Origin: an uncultured Eubacteriales bacterium
GTDB taxonomy: Bacteria > Bacillota > Clostridia > Lachnospirales > Lachnospiraceae
Reading direction: 5' to 3'
DNA: 64,000 nt
Assembly: GCA_949283695.1 (NCBI GenBank)
Contig: CASDTX010000018.1
Coordinates: forward strand, 1 to 64,000
Positions 1-7,381 of the stretch are shown one piece after another. The notes under the pieces were generated by a model. It ran no database searches, was not told the origin of the DNA, and saw only the letters and a program-made list of their open reading frames with translations. The position numbers and the translations under genes are program-made. Each line of letters opens with the position of its first letter. The stretch's first letter is position 1.

Positions 1-44
1 AGATGGTTCACAAAGTGAAGCCTTAGTACTTTTTTGTAATCCAT
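1..44 (-). CDS. istA: IS21-like transposase IstA, first 14 codons (partial)
   Basis: ATG at 44 reads MDYKKVLRLHFVNH before the window edge. This resembles the N-terminus of IS21-family IstA transposases (MDY..VLRLHFVN). A good Shine-Dalgarno sequence, GGAGG at 56-52, lies 7 nt upstream and is partly buried in a hairpin. Only the beginning is visible, so the family call rests on this short stretch plus the repeat-rich element end. Confidence 0.55.
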   Translation of the reverse strand, partial: MDYKKVLRLHFVNH

Positions 45-51
45 AGTAGGA

Positions 52-105
52 CCTCCAGATATAATATTTCTCCATTTTAAGGAGATGCGCTTATTATATC
101 TGGAG
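52..105 (-). promoter_or_regulatory. Hairpin sequestering the transposase ribosome binding site
   Basis: A perfect 14-bp inverted repeat (53-66 against 92-105) encloses a second 5-bp stem (69-73 against 81-85). On the minus-strand transcript the 3' arm contains the GGAG of the IstA Shine-Dalgarno sequence. Read-through transcripts entering from the flank would fold this hairpin and hide the ribosome site. Other IS families use such a device to limit transposition. The fold is direct sequence evidence; the function is inferred. Confidence 0.55.
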
Positions 106-197
106 ATCTATTGTCCGGTTAATGTGTCCTTACGTGTCCGCTAATTATGTCTCAGACTGTCCGCCGAATATGGCACAGGTGTCCGTTTAGCCCGACA

Positions 198-577
198 ATC
201 TGCAGAATGATATATACAATTGTCGCGCCGGCCATATAGCCGGTGTACATTGCCATAATCCAGGATTCTCTTGTCTGAGCCAGCGCATCCGCGAGCTGGT
301 ATCCGCCCATATCTACGGCGATGAACGTGGTGGCGGCCATCGCGGCATCTGCCCCGCAGAGCTGAAACAGCGGGGCAAATACTTTCTTGATAAACCATGT
401 CAGGTAGGGGGCAGATGCCGTAACACCTGCAACCGGGATGAAAATCGCGCCGATAGAGTAGATGCCTTCCAGAAACTGCGCGCCCAGTTCACTGTCTTCC
501 TTAAATACGTATGCCATGCAGCCGATGAAAGCGCAGGCCATAATGAGATAAATAACAATATTACCGAACAGGATCAT
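198..577 (-). pseudogene. EutH-like permease, truncated by insertion sequence
   Basis: The frame opens at ATG 577 and gives about 126 residues similar to the N-terminus of the ethanolamine permease EutH. Matching features are an early hydrophobic helix, a QFLEGIYSIGAIF-type segment, and the motif FIAVDMGGYQLAD, which parallels LACDMGGFFLAK in enteric EutH. EutH proteins are usually about 400 residues. The similarity stops at the IS21-like end near 197, and the frame closes at 152 inside the element. It is the last gene of the minus-strand catabolic operon, 13 nt after the alcohol dehydrogenase. The substrate need not be ethanolamine, since no other eut gene is nearby. The gene is probably inactive unless the remainder is expressed separately. 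Confidence 0.65.
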
Positions 578-590
578 AATTCAGATATCT

Positions 591-1760
591 CTAGCGATAA
601 GATTTTTCCAGTATTTCCATGAAATCTGCTTCTGTTAAGGTATACCGGTCTAAATCAACTCCGACCTGATTAACAGTCATGTCTACAATCTTCGCGAAGT
701 CTTCTTTCTGTACGCCGAAATCCGACATCTTCAGATCCCGCACGCCTGCATCATCCAGCAGTTTCGTCAGCGCTTTTACATAAGCGTATCCCGGTTTCTC
801 AGGATCCCGGACTTCGCCCATCATTTCGCCTAACTCGTCGAACTCCTGCGGAAGAAGTGCGCAGACCTTTTTATAATATTCTTCTGCGACAACAATTAAG
901 GTTGCGCCGTGCGGAAACTTGTTGTAAAAGCCGCCGAGTGTCTGCCCCAGAATATGATGGGATGTCACACTGTCGAGCGCCATGCTGTATCCGCCGAGGA
1001 TATCCGCAGCGTACGCCATATTTGTGCGGGCATCCTTGTCAGAAGGATCATGGACTACTTTGATTAAGTTTTCTGCGACTGTCTTTACTCCGTCTGCGGA
1101 ATATAGATCCAGCAGGCGGTTTCTGTGGCCGTTGGTCACATAGCACTCAGCATTGTGGAACAGTGCGTCAAAGCCCTGGTAAATGGTGAGCATTTTAGGC
1201 AGAGACATCATAAGTTCCGGATCAATGATCGACAGTGTGGGGAAAATTGCCTCGGATGTAAAATCCAGTTTTTCGTTAGTATCCTGATTGGTAATGACAC
1301 AGTACTGATCACACTCTGTACCGGTTCCGCATGTGGTCGTAATCGTGACTACGGGAAATGCCTTGTCTGCTTCCTGGCGTCCGCCGGTTCCGGTATATGC
1401 GTAGTTCCACAGATCCCCTTCCAGGGCCAGCATCAGGGCGCATCCTTTCGCCGTATCAATGCTGCTTCCGCCGCCTAATCCAAGGGTGAAATCACAGCCG
1501 TTCTGCCTGGCGAATTCCGTGGCTTCTTCTACGCAGGCTTTTGTCGGATTGGGCTGAACCTTATTGTATACGGTGTACTCTGTGCCTCCTTCTTTCAGAA
1601 GATTTTCTACGCGTTCAAGGATGCCCAGACTCTCCATGAGCCCATCAGCCGTAATGCAGATGAGTGCCTTTTTTCCGGGCATTTTTAGATCTTTTAAGTC
1701 ATTTAACCTTCCATATCCGAAAACAACTCTGGTCGGTAAATATGTATCAACAGAAAACAT
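591..1760 (-). CDS. Iron-containing alcohol dehydrogenase
   Basis: A 389-residue group III (Fe-type) alcohol dehydrogenase, interconverting an alcohol and an aldehyde with NAD(P)H. The NAD-binding motif GGGSSID lies near residues 97-102. The four metal ligands of the family can be matched to D198 and H202 (in GFDALFH), H269, and H284 (in FPHG). The extra histidine near the cofactor, present in enzymes such as FucO, appears to be Gln273 here. The start at ATG 1760 is chosen because AGGAGT precedes it at good spacing. The longest frame would begin 17 codons upstream, inside the previous gene. It sits between the YitT-like and EutH-like genes, so it probably reduces an aldehyde from the operon's pathway; substrate unknown. 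Confidence 0.85.
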   Translation of the reverse strand: MFSVDTYLPTRVVFGYGRLNDLKDLKMPGKKALICITADGLMESLGILERVENLLKEGGTEYTVYNKVQPNPTKACVEEATEFARQNGCDFTLGLGGGSSIDTAKGCALMLALEGDLWNYAYTGTGGRQEADKAFPVVTITTTCGTGTECDQYCVITNQDTNEKLDFTSEAIFPTLSIIDPELMMSLPKMLTIYQGFDALFHNAECYVTNGHRNRLLDLYSADGVKTVAENLIKVVHDPSDKDARTNMAYAADILGGYSMALDSVTSHHILGQTLGGFYNKFPHGATLIVVAEEYYKKVCALLPQEFDELGEMMGEVRDPEKPGYAYVKALTKLLDDAGVRDLKMSDFGVQKEDFAKIVDMTVNQVGVDLDRYTLTEADFMEILEKSYR

Positions 1761-1764
1761 GTTG

Positions 1765-2406
1765 TTACTCCTTTCTTTCTTGCTTAGTTTCGACTGGCTT
1801 GTACTCCACAATCAGATCTATGACTTTTGAACAGACAGCTGTAAATATTGCAGAATACAGGATGCCTTCCCATTTGCCGAGCGCGAAAATGCCGACGGTT
1901 ATAATGGTAATATCCATCAGAAACAGTGCAGTCCCCACCGGGATCCACGGTTTCTTATAATGGAGGATGCTTGCGATAGAGGTTGTGCCGCCGGTAGTTG
2001 CCCCTACTCTGAGCAGCAGCCCTACCGCAATGCCTACCAGTACACTTGAAATAATGGTGAATAAGAATGTCTTTTCTAATGGCATCTCGGGGAAAACCGG
2101 CTGCAGCAGATCTGTGAAAAAAGAAATGCCGCAGATAGCTGCAATGGTGTAGCACAGACTCTTTTTGCCCATAAATGTCATACAGAAAAACATGATCGGT
2201 ATATTTACAAGGACGGTCATTAAGCCTATCGGTGTGCCGAACAGTCGATGGCAGACCATAGCGGCGCCTATGATATTTCCGGGTACGACCTCTGGCGGGG
2301 TCACACATACTGATACTGCAGATAAAATGCTCCCCGCCAGGATAAAGCCGCCTTCTTTTATGTAGTTTCTGATCTGTTTTGAATAATTATGCCCAGATAT
2401 CTCCAA
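1765..2406 (-). CDS. YitT/YczE-family integral membrane protein
   Basis: About 213 residues with five to six hydrophobic segments, and the motif GATTGGTTSIASIL typical of the YitT (DUF161) family. The C-terminal DUF2179 domain of longer YitT proteins is absent. There is no ATG near the start of similarity. A TTG at 2406 preceded by AGAGGGA is the best start and overlaps the upstream racemase gene by 20 nt. The longest ATG frame would overlap that gene by about 150 nt and adds residues unlike the family. It may move a substrate or product of the operon, but YitT transport functions are poorly defined. The family is clear; the role is inferred only from position. Confidence 0.7.
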   Translation of the reverse strand: MEISGHNYSKQIRNYIKEGGFILAGSILSAVSVCVTPPEVVPGNIIGAAMVCHRLFGTPIGLMTVLVNIPIMFFCMTFMGKKSLCYTIAAICGISFFTDLLQPVFPEMPLEKTFLFTIISSVLVGIAVGLLLRVGATTGGTTSIASILHYKKPWIPVGTALFLMDITIITVGIFALGKWEGILYSAIFTAVCSKVIDLIVEYKPVETKQERKE

Positions 2407-3445
2407 CGGTAAATCCCTCTGTAAATGGATCGGTCGGATCCAAAACATATGTATTGTAGCCGTAAATCCATGACTGTCCCCCAACGGTTGGAATAACCGC
2501 CGGATAGTCGCTGTATTTATTTTCAATTTCTTCAACCAGCTCTCCCGTATACACGATACCGAGGATCCCTTCGTGACGGAACTTCTGATGCAGCATCAAT
2601 TCTCCTTTCGCGTACATGACAGCCATCTTCGCGCAGGTGCCGGTGCCGCAGGGGCATCTGTCCAGAGCTGCTGTCCAGGTAGCCGGATTGTCCAGATCTA
2701 CAAAGCCGCTTCCCACGCGAACGGAATTCTTCCAGTCTGCGTTTGGATTGTCCGTAGGGCCGGACAGCTCTACATTCGTAATTCCGATTCCGGGATAGTC
2801 CGGATGGGCAACCGGAAGCTGCTGCTGGGCCGCGCCGAGAATCAGAGAGGTCACTCTGGTAATCTCAGCACCGTGCTCCGGTTTCAGCTCCAGGCCCGGG
2901 AACTGGCGGACGTCAGCGATGACATAAAACATGCCGCCCCATGCCACGTCCACTTTCACCTTTCCAAGGTGCGGGACATCGATTTCTTTGTCAATATATA
3001 CTGCAAATGCCGGAACATTTTTAAAGGTCACCTGAGTGACTTTGCCGTTATGGCATTCTGCGTGAATCCGGATCAGACCGGCGGGAGCTTCCAGCGTAAA
3101 CTCTGTAACCGGTTCCTTCATGGGGATCATACCCGTTTCAAGCAGCACCGTTGCCACAGATATGGTATTTCCTCCGGACATGACAGGGTATTCCACCTGC
3201 TCCATGATAATAAAGCCTGCGTCAGCTTCCGGATGCTTGGGCGGAACAAGGAGATTGCAGCACATCGGCGGATATCCTCTTGGTTCGCGAAGCATTAACC
3301 GACGGATCTGATCGTCGTTCTTCTCCAGCCACTTCATCTGTTCATACACAGAATCCCCCGGGATATTGGGAACACCGCTGGTCACAACTCTCATGGGCTC
3401 TCCGGAATGGGTCTCGACAGTTGTAAATGTTCTTTTAAAGCTCAT
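2387..3445 (-). CDS. Proline racemase-superfamily enzyme (Ser/Cys type; hydroxyproline epimerase-like)
   Basis: A 352-residue PF05544-type protein. This superfamily includes proline racemase, 4-hydroxyproline 2-epimerase and trans-3-hydroxyproline dehydratase. The two catalytic positions are Ser90 (in VMSGGNTIS, where racemases usually have a Cys) and Cys266 (in DRCPCGTGTCA). A Ser/Cys pair rules out the classical Cys/Cys arrangement and the Cys/Thr arrangement of the dehydratases. It is compatible with an epimerase variant. It lies 12 nt after the aconitase X small subunit gene, with AAAGGAGG upstream of ATG 3445. Together with AcnX this points to a proline or hydroxyproline-like imino acid, but the substrate cannot be read from sequence. 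Confidence 0.8.
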   Translation of the reverse strand: MSFKRTFTTVETHSGEPMRVVTSGVPNIPGDSVYEQMKWLEKNDDQIRRLMLREPRGYPPMCCNLLVPPKHPEADAGFIIMEQVEYPVMSGGNTISVATVLLETGMIPMKEPVTEFTLEAPAGLIRIHAECHNGKVTQVTFKNVPAFAVYIDKEIDVPHLGKVKVDVAWGGMFYVIADVRQFPGLELKPEHGAEITRVTSLILGAAQQQLPVAHPDYPGIGITNVELSGPTDNPNADWKNSVRVGSGFVDLDNPATWTAALDRCPCGTGTCAKMAVMYAKGELMLHQKFRHEGILGIVYTGELVEEIENKYSDYPAVIPTVGGQSWIYGYNTYVLDPTDPFTEGFTVGDIWA

Positions 3446-3457
3446 ATGCGTCCTCCT

Positions 3458-3883
3458 TTATTTATATACGATAACCTCGTCTTTATCTTCGAAGATCTCG
3501 ATCTGCTTCGCGCCTTCAAGCTTGGAATAATCTTCTTCTGACAGATTGATCACCGGAAGAATCTGTCCGTAAAAATGCTTGCAGATCAGCGGGCCCGTCA
3601 GAATGACAGGATCTGTATAGATATTAATCAGCGCTGCCGGCGCGGTTCCAAGGCGGAGCATTTCCATGAGGACCAGACCGGCCCCGCTGCTGCCTCTGCC
3701 GAAAGGAAAGGCGAAGGCTTTCCCTTTGATATTTTCCTGATAGTTTGCGTGGCGATAGTCTGCGATTTCACCGGTCTGAATATTAACGCCGCCGACAAAG
3801 CTAAAGGAATCATTTGAATATACCAGATCTATTTTCTTTGATTCCGAAATGACATTTTTGCATTTCAATGTTAATTTTTCCAT
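3458..3883 (-). CDS. Aconitase X small (swivel) subunit, DUF126
   Basis: 141 residues matching the DUF126 swivelling domain of aconitase X. The active-site serine loop is visible as GRGSSGAG. It forms a dehydratase with the DUF521 protein encoded immediately upstream. The start at ATG 3883 is supported by AGGAGG, 9 nt away, and overlaps the large subunit's last codons by 13 nt, suggesting coupled translation. Known AcnX enzymes are mevalonate-5-phosphate dehydratase in archaea and cis-3-hydroxy-L-proline dehydratase in bacteria. The racemase-like neighbour favours the second. Confidence 0.85.
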   Translation of the reverse strand: MEKLTLKCKNVISESKKIDLVYSNDSFSFVGGVNIQTGEIADYRHANYQENIKGKAFAFPFGRGSSGAGLVLMEMLRLGTAPAALINIYTDPVILTGPLICKHFYGQILPVINLSEEDYSKLEGAKQIEIFEDKDEVIVYK

Positions 3884-5139
3884 ATGCTGCCTCCTCTGAC
3901 CACTTTTCCTGCAACAGCTGTCTCCACGCAATCCTGGAGATTTCCGAATACCGGATGGATGCCTACTTTGTTGAAACAATAGGTCGCAAATTTCCCTGAA
4001 TTGGTCATTATCGACTTCGTTCCCCAGGCTGCGGTCGGATATTCCATGGTACAGCCGTCAACAAAGATCTGTACGCCCAGCCCTTTGATCCGATCCAGCA
4101 GTCCGCTGGACTCCATGTCTGCATAATTGGTACGGCTTGTGAATACCCACATAGCAGTGTCCGGATGAATCTTTCTGCCGGCAAGCGCGTGTTCAAGTTC
4201 CTGGAACTCTGCACACGAGAAATGGGGACAGCCCATGGATACCAGATCGATCGGTCCTTCTTCATTAAAGTTGCACAGCTCAGCCTCGGCTTCTTTCAGT
4301 TCTTTTAAACCAATGGTAACGACTTCTTTCGGTTCTTTTCCGCCAAATGCCATCTCCAGCGTCTGTGCCTCCGGAGTGATTCCGATCAGGTGGAACAGTG
4401 CGATACCGCCGGAAGAAGCAGCGGTAGCCGCGAATTGCTTCAGGTTGTCAATGGTCAGATTCCTCTTCGGCATTCCCTGAAGTGCCCAGACTCTGTTTCC
4501 GACGATCTTGCCGTATGCATAAGCAACGTAGTTAAACATGCTGGGATCATCGAACATTTCTTCTTTGATATCATCTCCCAGAACAACAAGTCCTTCTGCA
4601 TATCTGTTCTCTGTAATATGCAGGCCGAACTTCGGCACACGCCCGGCAATGCCGCAGAGAAGTTCCAGCGGGCCGGCATAGCGGTTCGTTCTTGCTCCGA
4701 CAATGGAATTCATAAATGAGATCACATTCGATTCAGCAAATGCGACCTGGGCTCCGAAAGCCGGGGAATATCCAAGCTGATAAGGCGCGCAGGACCATGT
4801 CGGGATAGCCCCCATCTTGATATGAGCTGCCTCGATGCGCCGTGTTGCGGACATCCAGCTGCTCTCATGCTTCTGGAGATCCCATCTCTTCATATCCAAT
4901 GCGCAGGCATTGGTGGATGTGGGAACAGAAAACTTCGCTCCGATATCAGCCAGATGCTCGGCAAACGCCACCTGTGCCTCGCCAAAATAAACGGTACTGT
5001 CGTCATGACAGGCTGTAATCTCTACAAACTCTTCCGCCCCGTAGTACTCGCCAAGATCATACAGGACTTTCATAGACATCTGGGCAGCTTCCCCGTGTTT
5101 ACCGTCTAAAAGTTCTTTTTCATATTCTGTTAATTTCAT
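3871..5139 (-). CDS. Aconitase X large (catalytic) subunit, DUF521
   Basis: 422 residues covering the whole AcnX catalytic domain. Cysteines suitable for a metal or iron-sulfur centre occur in NACALDMKRW, PTWSCAPYQ, MGCPHFSCAEF, VDGCTMEYP and the C-terminal FATYCFNKVG. Bacterial AcnX proteins of this kind include cis-3-hydroxy-L-proline dehydratase, which forms delta-1-pyrroline-2-carboxylate. The start at ATG 5139 has AGGAGG at 8 nt; a GTG two codons earlier sits too close to it. It lies 18 nt downstream of the DapA-like gene and overlaps the small subunit gene. The enzyme class is secure; the substrate is inferred. Confidence 0.85.
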   Translation of the reverse strand: MKLTEYEKELLDGKHGEAAQMSMKVLYDLGEYYGAEEFVEITACHDDSTVYFGEAQVAFAEHLADIGAKFSVPTSTNACALDMKRWDLQKHESSWMSATRRIEAAHIKMGAIPTWSCAPYQLGYSPAFGAQVAFAESNVISFMNSIVGARTNRYAGPLELLCGIAGRVPKFGLHITENRYAEGLVVLGDDIKEEMFDDPSMFNYVAYAYGKIVGNRVWALQGMPKRNLTIDNLKQFAATAASSGGIALFHLIGITPEAQTLEMAFGGKEPKEVVTIGLKELKEAEAELCNFNEEGPIDLVSMGCPHFSCAEFQELEHALAGRKIHPDTAMWVFTSRTNYADMESSGLLDRIKGLGVQIFVDGCTMEYPTAAWGTKSIMTNSGKFATYCFNKVGIHPVFGNLQDCVETAVAGKVVRGGSIWKN

Positions 5140-5157
5140 ATACACTGCCTCCTGCTT

Positions 5158-6051
5158 TTAATATAAAACATCCAGGTTAAATAACTGTTTCACCTCTTCT
5201 TTTTCGGCCTCTGTTAAAGCAACCCGCGGACGGCGGCAGTATCCTCCCACATGCCCTTTCAGATCCAGGACATATTTGATGGCCTGAACCGGTTTCGCAA
5301 CTGTCTCCAGAGCGGTTAATCCCGGAAGGATCTCGCAGTAGATGTTTCTTGCTTTCTCGTAATCTTTCTCTGTATAGACAGCTTCAAACAGGTTCACACA
5401 CTGCTTCGGGGCCATGTTCGCAAGCATGCTGATCCAGCCGACAGCGCCGCACACGAAACTCTCATAAGCCATATTGTCCCAGCCGCAGAATACGGAGACG
5501 TGGTCTGTTGAATCGTTGAGCACTTCTGTCAGTTTACGGATGTTGCCGCTGGACTCTTTCACAACCTGAACCTGCGGCAGCTGCATCAGTTTCTTGTACG
5601 TCTCTCTCTCGATTTCAACACCTGCGCTGGACGGATTGTTGTAGATCATAATTGCTCCGCCGTTCACATGATCTGCAATGTACTTATAATATTCGTAGAT
5701 CTCTTCCTGGCTTGGATGGCAGTAATAGGTAGGCAGGATCATCACTGCGTCAGCGCCGCACGCAAACGCGTTGTTTGCCAGATCAGAAGCCTCGTCCGGC
5801 ATCTCACGGGTACATCCGACAATCACAGAAACCCGGTCTTTGATATAAGGAACCATCTCGCGAACATATTCTTTATGTTCTTCAAGTGTGATGCTCTGAT
5901 ATTCACCGGTTGCGCCCCAGACACAGATCCCCGGGACTCCGGATTCAATCAGATAATCCAGGTGCTTCTTCGCTGCGTCATAATCGAACGATCCGTCTTC
6001 TTTAAAAGGTGTGATTGATACGGGATAAACGCCTACAAAATTCTTGTTCAT
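5158..6051 (-). CDS. DapA/NanA-family aldolase or lyase
   Basis: A 297-residue class I (beta/alpha)8 enzyme of the dihydrodipicolinate synthase/N-acetylneuraminate lyase family. Visible landmarks are the pyruvate-binding GATGE loop (residues 46-50), Tyr137 in MIYNNP, and the Schiff-base Lys165 in VVKESSGN. The family also includes 4-hydroxy-2-oxoglutarate aldolase, 2-keto-3-deoxy-sugar aldolases and the deaminase of hydroxyproline breakdown. It is first in the minus-strand operon, so it is unlikely to be the housekeeping lysine enzyme. GAAAGGATC precedes ATG 6051. It probably acts on a keto-acid product of the racemase/AcnX steps. Confidence 0.8.
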   Translation of the reverse strand: MNKNFVGVYPVSITPFKEDGSFDYDAAKKHLDYLIESGVPGICVWGATGEYQSITLEEHKEYVREMVPYIKDRVSVIVGCTREMPDEASDLANNAFACGADAVMILPTYYCHPSQEEIYEYYKYIADHVNGGAIMIYNNPSSAGVEIERETYKKLMQLPQVQVVKESSGNIRKLTEVLNDSTDHVSVFCGWDNMAYESFVCGAVGWISMLANMAPKQCVNLFEAVYTEKDYEKARNIYCEILPGLTALETVAKPVQAIKYVLDLKGHVGGYCRRPRVALTEAEKEEVKQLFNLDVLY

Positions 6052-6133
6052 GGTTTCATCGATCCTTTCTTTTACTTCGTTTTTAAAGTTTCTTGTTTGT
6101 CAATAATCACTTTCGCATCCTCTTGCTGCCCAT

Positions 6134-6162
6134 AATATATCAAAGCATTTTTGGCCAAACAA
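6134..6162 (-). promoter_or_regulatory. SigmaA-type promoter of the imino-acid operon
   Basis: On the minus strand, TTGTTT (6162-6157), a 17-nt spacer and TATATT (6139-6134) form a good vegetative promoter about 85 nt upstream of the DapA-like start. The rest of the 358-nt divergent gap (6052-6409) is AT-rich and holds no supported gene. Short frames there lack ribosome sites and similarity. Confidence 0.6.
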
Positions 6163-6323
6163 GAGTAATAATAGCCAAGAATCAGCCCCCAAATTTCACC
6201 ATAAAAAACAAAGGATTGACGAAAAAAATACCTCTTTTTGAGAGTGGTTTTTGTAAAATCGGAACCAGTTGTCAAAATATTTTTTCTGGATTTTTATTTA
6301 TTTCCCCTGTAAAATATAAATAA

Positions 6324-6346
6324 CTGTGAGAATCAATTTTTCACAG
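6324..6346. promoter_or_regulatory. Palindromic operator candidate for the divergent GntR regulator
   Basis: CTGTGA (6324-6329) and TCACAG (6341-6346) form an inverted repeat with an 11-nt centre, 64 nt upstream of the GntR-family gene and between the two divergent transcription units. HutC-type GntR regulators commonly bind such palindromes in their own promoter region. Function inferred from position and symmetry only. Confidence 0.35.
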
Positions 6347-6409
6347 CGACGGTGTACTATGCAGTTACATTCTTAGGCATATCACGAGAACAGGAAAAGA
6401 GGTTTTATA

Positions 6410-7138
6410 ATGAAAAAACATGAATTACTGGAAGAACAGCTGATTACCTTAATCAAGAATGGAGAAGGGTGTGACTCCAACGGTAAATTTATCAGCGAGA
6501 GAAAAATTTCCGAAATGTTTCATACGAGCCGCACAACTGTGCGTACTGCCATCTCAAATTTGGAAAAGCAGGGATATCTGCTTCCTCTTCACGGGAAGGG
6601 AACATTCGTAAAGAACAGAACCCGCACGCAGTCGATCTATTCCGTTATTCGCTGTGTACAGGCTTATGCGGAGATGGGGATGGATCCTTCCACCAAAATT
6701 ATCGAAAAAGAAATTGTGCCTGCCACCGAATCTGTGGCCGCCAATCTGAAGGTTGAAACCGGAGCGCCGGTTCTCTATATCAGTAAACTGTTTTTCGGCA
6801 ATCGGATGGTTTTCAATGAAACTCATTCCTATGTGTCTGCCGAACGGTTCCCGGGAATCGAGAAGCAGAAATTTTCTACAATGCCCATTTTAGAGCTCCT
6901 GCGGGCTTCCTATGACGCGCGGTCTTCACGGACTGAACACGCCATTGAAGCCATCCTGCCTCCGAAATCAATCGCGGAACATCTGCAGATAAGCACAAGC
7001 ACTCCGCTGCTTCTGTTCGAATCCGTAACATCCGGGAGCTATAAGGAAGAGTATGTGCCGCTGGAATATTTCAAATGTTATTATAAAACTGATTATTTAA
7101 GATTTCGTTTTGAGCAGAAACACGACCAGGATTTTTAG
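6410..7138 (+). CDS. GntR-family transcriptional regulator, HutC/UTRA subgroup
   Basis: 242 residues. The N-terminal winged helix-turn-helix (about residues 20-68) includes SERKISEMFHTSRTTVR and ends in HGKGTFV. The C-terminal UTRA effector domain (about 85-235) has the typical EKQKFSTMPILELL and PLEYFKCYYK segments. It is transcribed divergently from the imino-acid operon, so it probably senses the substrate or an intermediate and represses that operon and perhaps the BCCT gene. AGAGG precedes ATG 6410. A terminator follows at 7198. Confidence 0.88.
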   Translation: MKKHELLEEQLITLIKNGEGCDSNGKFISERKISEMFHTSRTTVRTAISNLEKQGYLLPLHGKGTFVKNRTRTQSIYSVIRCVQAYAEMGMDPSTKIIEKEIVPATESVAANLKVETGAPVLYISKLFFGNRMVFNETHSYVSAERFPGIEKQKFSTMPILELLRASYDARSSRTEHAIEAILPPKSIAEHLQISTSTPLLLFESVTSGSYKEEYVPLEYFKCYYKTDYLRFRFEQKHDQDF

Positions 7139-7197
7139 CACTGTAAGAAATTTTTATTTTCTTTTTATAATTTTCTAAAACTGATTCTTTCTTTTTA

Positions 7198-7226
7198 AAT
7201 ACCAGTTGTTCATACTGGTATTTTTT
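7198..7226 (+). terminator. Rho-independent terminator after the GntR gene
   Basis: AATACCAGT (7198-7206), a 7-nt loop and ACTGGTATT (7214-7222) form a 9-bp stem running into a T tract (TTTTTT to 7226). It separates the regulator from the BCCT gene, which must have its own promoter in 7227-7381. I see no strong promoter there beyond a TATGAT at about 7311. Confidence 0.75.
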
Positions 7227-7381
7227 CATGTAAACCTTTGATTTTGTACACAAAAAAGTGCAGTTCTTTTTATCAATTTTGAGCATAGTTATTTCCTCAG
7301 AATTACGCTATGATAGCGGTGTCAATAATCCTTTTGCATTGCTGTTAACTGAAAAAATCACAACATGTGAAAGGAAATATT

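Larger units (their letters stand above)
1..197 (-). mobile_element. IS21-like insertion sequence, one end only (runs off window)
   Basis: On the minus strand a sequence starting TGTCGGGCTAAACGGACACC near 197 runs off the window start. It contains five copies of a TGTCC(G/T) motif on the plus strand, at 112, 124, 135, 158 and 180. IS21-family ends are known to carry such clustered subterminal repeats as transposase binding sites. An ORF resembling the start of IstA follows inside. The end abuts the point where a EutH-like reading frame loses similarity, so the element has probably inserted into that gene. The exact end is inferred, because the other end and any target duplication lie outside the window. 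Confidence 0.6.

Noticed and set aside
6072-6323. Overlapping short frames on both strands between the DapA-like and GntR genes
   Set aside because: AT-rich, no ribosome site, no family resemblance, and they cover the operon promoter.
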